Origin: Pelecanus crispus | Taxonomy: Eukaryota > Chordata > Aves > Pelecaniformes > Pelecanidae | DNA length: 64,000 nt | Direction: 5' to 3' | Assembly (NCBI RefSeq): GCF_030463565.1 | Contig: NC_134646.1 | Coordinates: forward strand, 15,900,001 to 15,964,000 | Shown: one piece after another, positions 55,489-64,000 of the stretch | Numbering within the stretch: position 1 is the first letter of the stretch | How the letters are laid out: every line of letters begins with the position of its first letter | The notes under the pieces: model-generated | Database searches by the model: none | Told to the model about the DNA's origin: nothing | The model's input: only the letters and a program-made list of their open reading frames with translations | Position numbers and translations under genes: made by a program

Positions 55489-58170
55489 CTGTGTCACAGA
55501 AAAAGTATCCTCAATACTACGTATAGTTTGCAAAACACAACTGTAATTCCCTAAGGTCATTGCTTAAGTATATTTATATCACCTCAGGACAAAGCCAGCC
55601 TGCTTTTTCACCTGCAGATGAGAGAGACAGAGGCGCATCGCATGAACCACAATGGTCCACCCTCCCAGACTTGACTGGCATACGTGTTCCAAGAGGCTGG
55701 AGGCTAATTCAAGGGTCACAGCCTGTGTCTTAGCACACCGGCTCCCTATTAACTCTCAAAGACTACTTTTGCAAAGATTATTTCTGTCAGGAGTGGGATT
55801 AAGCTGTGAAAATAACTCTTTGGGAGGCTTTAGATCAGTCACATTGTAGTCTCGCATTACTGACTCTTTTTAACAATGCTAGTATGTGCCTATCAACATC
55901 AAACGTGAGCACAAGCTGAATTCAGCATCTCCTAGTAAATGTAGGCAATATGTAGTATCACGTAAGGAAGGCATCATATCATGAATTATATATTGATTGA
56001 TTGTGCAAAAATATTTACAAATTGTGACTAAGCTTCTATTCTTTGCTTTCAGGAAAATAATTTATTAAAAACAGTCGTTATTTTGTATTACACAAAGGAA
56101 AACTGAAAAAATCAAATTATGAATGTAATGTTATTTAAAATGCACAAAGCCAACAAAATTTAGGTTGTTATTTTCTTCTGTTTTGGAAAATTAACTCTTC
56201 AGAAATATTCTGTAAAATTCTTATGGGATCTGGCAAATCTCCTGTTCCCACACAGCAAAGGTAATCAAATAACAACTGGTCTTAAAGCCATATGCTTCCA
56301 GCTCATTAATTATTTTTTCTAGCAAAATTAGGCATTGTGCTGCATGCAGTATGCTTTGTAGTATGAGATTATAACATCTAATTTCAGAAAGTTTTCATTG
56401 TTTATAGATAATTGACAGGGTATAGACAAGATAAGACTAGACAAGAAAAAAGTTGCTCACATCAAGAACTAATAAGACTCTGTTCTCCACTTGTTTGATG
56501 ATTTTCCACATAATGAACAGAAATTTGCAAAAAAGAGTACTTCAGATATTTAAGAAGCCTCTACTTACTGAAACAGACAATTTAATAAAATAGAAAATTG
56601 TATCCTGCTAGCATTTTGTTGGGTGGGTTTGTGGGTTTTTTTGTCATCGTTGTTGTTAAAAATTATGTTGGTTAAGATTTTTCTTTTAAAACAAAAATCA
56701 CGTTTTGCTCTATAATTATGTACTTCTGTTACAGAAGGGTCACAACATGAGATCAACTGACTAATTCAGCACTGGATAAAATAAACACTGAAACTTTTGG
56801 ATTAAAGGATCTAATTCTCTACTAGTGCTCCATTGACATCTAATCAACATCACCACAAAATTCTCATTTGCTTTAACATTGCAAATTCTTATACTAACAT
56901 TATCTCCATGGGGGTTGCCTCAGGCTCTTAAAAAGTGTACGGCAAAGTCCAGCATAGGATTCTCCTGCTAACTGGAAGCAACTCCAGGTTATACATTGTA
57001 AGTAATTCCAGTAATTAGTGAGGTTACAGCTGTGTAAAACCTACAAGCGTGGAATAAATTTTAAGATGTTTTAAGTAGTTACAACTTGGAATTAATTGTG
57101 TCTTCGAATAAAAAACTGCAAGTCATTCAGAAACACTGTGGAAAAAAAACACTGAAGAAAGATTTCTGAAAAATCACTTTAGTTGCAAGCTGAAGCCTAA
57201 ACCTATTTACCAACTGGAGTATTTTCAAAAAACACTATCTATCTGTTTGGCTGCTGCTTTGGCTGACACTCTATTGCTGCATGTAGGCTGGAAAAAGACC
57301 TCTGAAAGCATAATTCACACGTGCTTCTTGGTGACTCCTCCCTTATAGAAAATAGAAGGGCTTCTTTTTACCCTAGAAACATCCCAACGAATGACTTTAT
57401 TTCTGCTGAAAAAATGCTTTTCAGCATGATCCTTATATTTCTCTTCGACATCTTTCCTGGTGGCTGTTTGTTTCACAGCCTTCATCTCTTGCCAGACTTC
57501 AGTGTTTTGGGTTGGGGTTTTTTTTTTCCCATTTTTTACAAATAAGACTGAACACAGTGTGCTCCAAATTAACAAAGACTTATCAGCTTAGAAACAAAGG
57601 ACTGGAAACAAAGGGAAACTCTGACTTAAGGCTAGATTAAAAGCAAAACCAACCAAAAGGCTCACAACATGAAAAAACTTTAATTCAATAATAAATTCAT
57701 GATAAACCAGCCTGTTTCCTACTAGTCAGCAACTGCAGTAAAAAGCTAGTCCTCAAGTGTGAAATTACTGACAAACTGCTATATAGATCTATACAGAGTT
57801 AAAATGCAGATATGATGGGACCACCTGCACACTTGTTTCCAGTCTCAAGTACCAACATCTCTCTTGTCTGTTTGCACTGTAAAGCCCTCCTACGTACATA
57901 GAAAACACATACAGCCTCCTCCTACATACGTACAACATACTTATATGTGTAGGTAAATACACTATTACATATGGCTGTTTAGCAGAGACGTATTCATCAT
58001 TCTTCAGGTATTCTACAGATACTTTCCTTTGCAAATGTCTGTTCCTACTCCCAGAGCAGGAATGGTTTTAGGAAGGTTAACCTGCAATATAACTATCCCC
58101 AGACTATTCAGTCACAACATAAAGTCGCTGAAAAACTAAAGTAAACCACCCCCAAAACTGTTATCCTTAG

Positions 58171-58242
58171 CGTGCAGTACACGCAAAAAACCCGTACTGT
58201 TGGGAAACACTGTGGGGGGAAAAAGAAAAAGTGTACTGCACG
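58171..58242. repeat. 12-bp perfect inverted repeat with 48-bp loop
   Basis: CGTGCAGTACAC at 58171-58182 is matched by GTGTACTGCACG at 58231-58242. Located in the 5' FREM3 intron. Confidence 0.9.
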
Positions 58243-61200
58243 TGTTCACCTATAGCATTGGCAATCTCAGCACCGTGTGTATCACAGATCTGACGACTGA
58301 CTGCTGGAACTGATAATACAAAGCAGCCGCCATGAATCGTTAGAAAATGTCTTTTGCTTTCATCATCACTACGAAAGATCAGAGAGCAAGAGAGCTAAAG
58401 ATACACATCACTTTTCAGTGGCATGTATATCACATCCAACTGAACTCAATACCTGGCTTTTTGTGAACTCCTGCATTAAACAAAATGATCCCAAAAGCAG
58501 AACCCAAACACTCTGTAGGCTTAAACTAGACTCAAAGTAGACTCATATAATTTCCTATTACTGAGAATATCACAGAACTCAGCATCCTAGAAGATAACAC
58601 CCTTTGGCCCTGTCTTTCAATATGCAAATAGCAAAATACCCATTCATACTTCTAGAAAAATTTTTTTCCCCTTTCCAAACAGACACTTCATTTGGTAGCT
58701 GCACTTCCAACAGCAGGTTCCCAACCTTGGGCTGCTTAAGTTCAGTGAAAATCAGGATAGCTGAGAAACTTGTACGATGCACAATACTAATGCGGGGTTC
58801 AACACTTGCTTACCACCTCACAACTTCACCCATTCTTTATTTCAGAACTGGGAAAAGGCTAGAGCAGAAGGCAGTTAAATCTTTAAGGTAATACATTTTC
58901 TGTAGTTTTTAAGAGATAATAAAGTACAGTCTAAGGAATCCATTCTTTATGTTGAGGACTTCATACTTCAAAAATAACAAACAGGAGAACTTTATTCTGC
59001 AAAGTGTGTTCCAAATATATGCTTAAATATCTCCATTTTCTAACTAAACCACAAATTCATTAGGTTACTTGCATACGCATCAGAAGCTGTAAAATCTTGC
59101 AGCTTTCCATTTTGCAATTTTTAGGAGAATACATATGCAGGGGCAACTGCTGGAAAAATTAAGCATTCATATTAATTATTTTACATTTGCATTTTTCAGA
59201 GAAACAGAGAACACTGAAAATGACAACAAACCATGTCTTAAAAACAGGCCAGTATGAAATTAGATGGTTGCCAGTTCTACAGTTATGATAAACAGAGGTA
59301 CTCCAACAAGATATTATAATTAATAAGGCCCCTAACTCTTTCACTGCACAGTCCATCAGCCTTTTCCTGGCCAAAAAGGGAAGCCTTCAAGGGATGTCTC
59401 ATAGCATCAGCTTCATAAATCTAACAAACCAGAACTGTTTTTCTGTTGTCAAAGAAAATTTCATAAAAACCTCCTGAGTTTCATAAGAGAGAGCCCTCCA
59501 TTTTCAGTGTTTTCCTAAAAATACTATCCTAGTTACTGCTTTCTTGGTTTTATTACCCCTAAGCAAGGGTTGATGTCATGCCAAGTGTTATTAGGTCTTG
59601 GCAAAAAAGTCTAGATTAATACAAGGAGGTAAAATTTGGCCATGTGCTTGGCACATGGGTCCTGCATGCTATGAAACATAGATTTTCTTTCCATAACCCT
59701 CACAGACAGCATAAATATGTATGCAGCAGTTCTAAATTAGTAAAAAATAGTACATTAATAACCCAAATGGCAGGACTCTTTCTTTCTTTTTGCTCTGGTG
59801 AAAAGTCCATCCGACCACCATCTCAGACTTCGATTTAGCTTGGGTGGTTGGCAGTGTTTCTACCAATTCCTTCAAGTGAAGTTATATTTCTTTACAACAG
59901 CTGCAAGCCTATTTGCAGTTGGCTTTGATTTGCTAGACAGCTAACATTTACTGAAAGGGATCAGAAAGACAGAAAGCAGTTCAGGGGAATAAACAGTGAA
60001 GGAAATAAAAGGAGTGAAAGTTTGGAGAAGCACAGAAGGAAGACAGAACAAAACCCACCAGCTCAGAAAAAGAAAGTAAATATACATATGTATGAAAGGG
60101 AAATAGTTCCAAATGTTGGAAAACTTAAAAAGGGAGATGAGAGGGAGGGAAAAATCTAAATTAATTTGTAACTTTAGCTAAAAAATTAAGAGGTGGCAAA
60201 GTCACAAAAGGGCACTCATCCCCCTACCACCCAAAAATCTTAAAAAATTCTTGGGCAAGGGACAGATAGCAGTTCAAGGAATGTAGAGTTTGCGGGAACT
60301 AGGCAGTTTTTCTTTTTGTCTTCATTTTGAGCAAAATTAATCTTGTACTATGGATGGCTCAAGGAATTATTTTTTCAGAGAAGTCATGCTCCAAGAAACA
60401 ACAACAAAAAAAGTTAAAAAAAAAACCCCAAAACCCACAACAAAGCAAAAGAACACCTGCCCTGCCCCAGAGATTTCATTTTCCCCTGCATTTACATAGA
60501 TGCACTTAGAAAGGGTTTGGTCCTTGTTGTTGTTATTTGTTTGGTGGGTTTTTGTTTGTGTGTAACACAATATCAGGCTGTATTGTAACGACTGAATATT
60601 CTCAGTCTGGCATTTGTAATGAGCAAACACTCTGGCTCAGAAGGACCAAGTGGCTGTTCTGAGCAGACCAGCTAAACCAGCTACCATTAATCCCTAATCT
60701 TCTTTTATCTTCCTTCTTTGCTGGCATGCACAGAAGGTCTAACATGCTACTCAGACAAGCAGCAGGCAGGCATACTACTAGGCTCAAGAAAACTTTGTTC
60801 TCACAAAAATATTTTCCAAGAAACTTTAAATAAATAAATAAACAGTCAGTAATAACCTCAGACTGAAAATTCAGAAATGGACTTACTATTGCTAAAAATA
60901 TATATTTTTTTTAAATTCTAGAAATTGTTTCTATAAAATTAATACTGTAAGCACAAATTGCAAAATAAGATGATGTAAAAAAGGACTAGTTCTTTGTCTT
61001 TACTTTTGATGTAATTAGTAGATTTTCCTCACATGAATGTCTCAAGAGCTGAAATAACAGCACAGGCTATCAACCTAGGAAAAACCCCACTTTTTTCACG
61101 AAAAGGTCATCTTCCTTGGCCTACTTTAAGCAGCTACTTTTATCTGAGCTAAAGGAAAATCTAGAGAAACATCAAAATATAAGTGAAATGGCTTTCTAAA

Positions 61201-63076
61201 GAAATGCATCCCTCTGGCCTCCCAAATACCTTAAGTCTGATTGTAACATAAATTCCATTTTAAGGACATGCCAGCATTTCAAAAGACCTTAGAGTTAACT
61301 TTGAAGAACAAACAAATAAAACCAGAGAGCAAGCAAGTTATAAAGTCATTTTTTTAAAAAATATCTAAATGCAAAGTGCAGAATACATGTCAAAAGTGAC
61401 TGCTGTATAGTATCACACTTTTTCTTTAAGCGTATACAAGTCAAAAATAGAAAAAAATAGTAGGTGTTGGAAAAGAGCACTAACTGTCAAAAGAGCAAAA
61501 ATTAGCTGACAAAAATATACACCTGATCATTTTGAGTGCACAAATCTAAAACAGTGGTACCGTGCTTTAGTCAAACCTTTTACATGGCCTTTAAATCAGT
61601 ATTTAATAGGTCTTTTACAATTCATGCCTGATTTCAGTTATCATCAAGAAATTCTGAGGCCTTAATGAATCTACATAAAGCTGCTTATACTCGTTTTTTT
61701 TTTCCTGTTTGATGTGGTTGGACAGCGGGGGTTAAAGGAACAGGCACACTGTTGTTCATATTTCATTGGAGCCGCTTTCATTATTGCAGCTTGTGGTGGA
61801 GGGCTGGCGTGCACAGGTTGAATTACCTTGTCTTCTGCTTTTAAATCTAACCCAATTATGAGGATTTCATCTTTTCATCCTCCCGCATTCCAGGAGACTT
61901 GGAAGTTGACTAAAAGATTTGTAATTTGAGAATGATGAGCCAGTGCCTACAGTGAAACATGAGGCGAGCCTGTGCAGCAGGAGACCAAAAGTCATATCCC
62001 ATCTTTGCCTTCCCTTGCCCACCCTTTCCCACTCCCGCTCCAGGACTGGAGGGTTGCAATGTATTGTTGATATAACAAAAAATACATGCATTTTAAAAAA
62101 ACAAACCAACCAAACCACCACCCTGATCTGCTGCCATATTCTCTATTAGGAAAGAGCATTACTTCATTTGTGACTCCAGTGTTTTTACTCATGTTCTTTG
62201 CCTTAGTAGCTTTGCTTTGGCCCATTTTTATCATGAATTAGTAATCTTTACCCAGACCCAGTCATCCTCCACCTAAATCAAGTATTGTATCTTTCTGTTA
62301 AAATTTGCCATTTATGCTACCTCTTTATAGTCTTTCTCTTTCTAGAAGCCATTAACTCAAGAGAAAAAAATGTCCTTAAAGCCTCACAATAACATCCTTT
62401 GCTGCACTATATGATTCTACACTAAAACTATTTATCAGGTGGAAATCATCATAACACACTGTTCATCCATGCCAGTGTAGCTCACTGGAACACAAAAGCC
62501 ATGCTCCAGTTTGCTGTAAGTATTAGCATGGAGGAACATGGTTTAGCCTGCATGGCGGGGAAGGTGTTTTCCATCAACTAGGCCTCCCCCATTCTTGGAG
62601 TTTTTCCAATATATGAACACACTGCAAGAGATCACACAGTAAAAGCAGCTCTCAAACAAACTTAATACTGCTCCAAAGACTGGAAATGTTTTCAAGCATA
62701 GGAGTTCACGAGAAGCCAAAGAATTTTTGTTCTGGCAAAAGGGAACTGGGTATTTGCAACAAACCATCATTACTGCACTTCTAAATAAACCAGTTTTGTT
62801 GGTAGAGGGGAGTTGCTTTTAATAGTACAATTAGGAGAAAAATAAGGACAAAGGAAGTTTTATATCACAGGCTTGTCTAATTTTTTTCTGTTTTTCTGAC
62901 AGCCTCAGTTGTACATAACTGCAGTCTAGCCATGACACGTTGTAGAAACATTCCCCTTTTTAGAAAGGGAGGGAAAATTTAAAAGCGGAGGGTTCAAGAA
63001 GGGGAGATGGGGCAGGGACCGAGACAGAGCTACCGTAGAAGGATGTGTGTTACGAAGGCACAAAGACACTCCTTAC

Positions 63077-63103
63077 CACCATCCAAGGAATTTCCAGTTG
63101 TTC
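63077..63103 (-). pseudogene. FREM3: Candidate small FREM3 exon at the end of the last CSPG repeat
   Basis: On the minus strand, ttgctctcag| is followed by 27 bases and then |gtaagg. Read with one base carried in, it gives TTGNSLDG and hands one base to the exon at 55488, to make ..LDGGGNML before the Calx-beta start. FREM1 has a similar PTGNS just before its Calx-beta segment. Phases fit at both ends, but the exon is tiny and could be chance. Confidence 0.3.
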
Positions 63104-63375
63104 CTGAGAGCAACTTTATATCATTACAGAGATACAATGAAATTTATTAGAGGTCGTCTACATACATAGTCTTACATACTCTGCTTGTTATGAGTTAAGT
63201 CTAACTCCTACTCATTTAATTTAAGAACAAATTAATCTTCTTCATGTAACCAGGCAGCTCAAACAACAATAAACTACCCTGAAATCAGGCCTATGGTCCA
63301 ACAAAGATACATACAAGAGAGATGGAAAATAGGAGATTGCTAGCTACTATTTCACAAAGGTCTCTCTGTCTGGAA

Positions 63376-63445
63376 AGACTCAGAAGAAAAAAAAAAAAAA
63401 GAGAAGAGAAGAGAGAGAGGAAAAAAAGACAGACAGAATAAAGGA
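63376..63445. repeat. Purine-rich (GA/A) low-complexity tract
   Basis: About 70 bases of A runs with GAGAAGAGAA and GACAGACAGA repeats. No element body was recognised. Confidence 0.85.
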
Positions 63446-64000
63446 ACATCAGAATAGTGAAGTTAACAACAACAACAAAATTAAAAACCTGGAACTTGAC
63501 CCTGAGGGAAGATAAGACTGAGCTCTTCAGTAATTTTTCACATTAATTTGAACAAGCAGAAAAATGAATTTTTGGCTAACCAGTTCTGTGCCAGAAGAAA
63601 AATCTTCACCAAAAAAAGGAACTGAAAAACTTCCCTGTCACTTGTTTGCTCTAGATGGTTTTTGGATTTTTATTATGCAGAAGACTATTAAGGAAGTACA
63701 TTGTCTGCAGAAAGTGATGAGTGTTCCTTGAAAAATGTTTGTAGGTAAAGCTAATACTAAAGTCTCTGCTTTTCTGGACTGTATTTGGGCTGAAAGAAGT
63801 CATGGAAACCATCAGAATTTGTTCTTCCACCACCATCCTTTTTTGTATTAATTACATTAAAAACTATATTCCAAGGAATCATCTTCGTTTCCATGTTTAG
63901 GTTAATTACAGAAACTACCTGCCACTGTAGAAGAACCAGCATCCATGAATTAATTTAATTAGTCTAAATTGTGCAGTATTCAGTTTACAAGCTATCCATA

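Larger units (their letters stand above)
55489..64000 (-). other. FREM3: 5' FREM3 intronic sequence
   Basis: No long minus-strand frame that could be the giant CSPG-repeat exon was found here. It holds the inverted repeat at 58171, a candidate small exon at 63077, a purine tract at 63376 and a balanced-composition block at about 61711-61845. The rest is AT-rich without recognisable genes. Confidence 0.6.

Noticed and set aside
57315..57575. 86-residue minus-strand Lys-rich frame in the 5' FREM3 intron
   Set aside because: No similarity to CSPG or Calx-beta modules and no splice context; typical AT-rich intron noise.

Overview
This is nuclear DNA from a bird, most likely a neoavian. It carries the 3' end of a CR1 LINE in two places (38050-38134 and 39509-39790), a typical avian ERVL-type solo LTR (51732-52298), AT-rich introns and ordinary vertebrate split genes. 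No prokaryotic genes, tRNA, rRNA or CRISPR array was seen. All gene identities come from recognising the encoded protein against remembered family sequences; no search was run.

Region 1 (1-21.4 kb, + strand) is SMARCA5 (SNF2H), the ISWI-class chromatin-remodelling ATPase. Twenty-two coding exons from 2066 to 21121 encode 969 residues, from just before the AutoN region to the natural stop. The first two exons (about 84 residues by comparison with human SNF2H) lie upstream of the window. Every exon is open, all phases agree (2,910 coding bases, stop included), and every intron is GT-AG except one GC-AG intron at 13145-13880. An old betaretrovirus-like ERV fragment sits in the intron at about 11045-11290.

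Region 2 (21.4-64 kb, - strand) is a convergent gene of the FRAS1/FREM extracellular-matrix family. Its position next to SMARCA5 and its FREM2-like protein identify it as FREM3. Exons for the Calx-beta domains, the C-terminal ectodomain and the transmembrane end run from 55488 down to about 23.7 kb. The giant CSPG-repeat exon is not in the window.

The main result is that this FREM3 copy is broken. Many exons are easily readable and keep good splice sites, yet the gene carries an in-frame TGA, frameshifts in at least six exons, two lost splice acceptors, one exon reduced to fragments with stops, and at least one expected exon that I could not find. The transmembrane segment survives only in a third reading frame. 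SMARCA5, in the same sequence, is flawless, so general assembly error is an unlikely cause. The simplest reading is a fairly recent unitary pseudogene, at least for the part downstream of the CSPG repeats.

The remaining sequence is intronic: a 5-bp-TSD solo LTR, a 68-bp tandem duplication, a 12-bp inverted repeat, microsatellites, homopolymer runs, and a few candidate cryptic exons or conserved elements.
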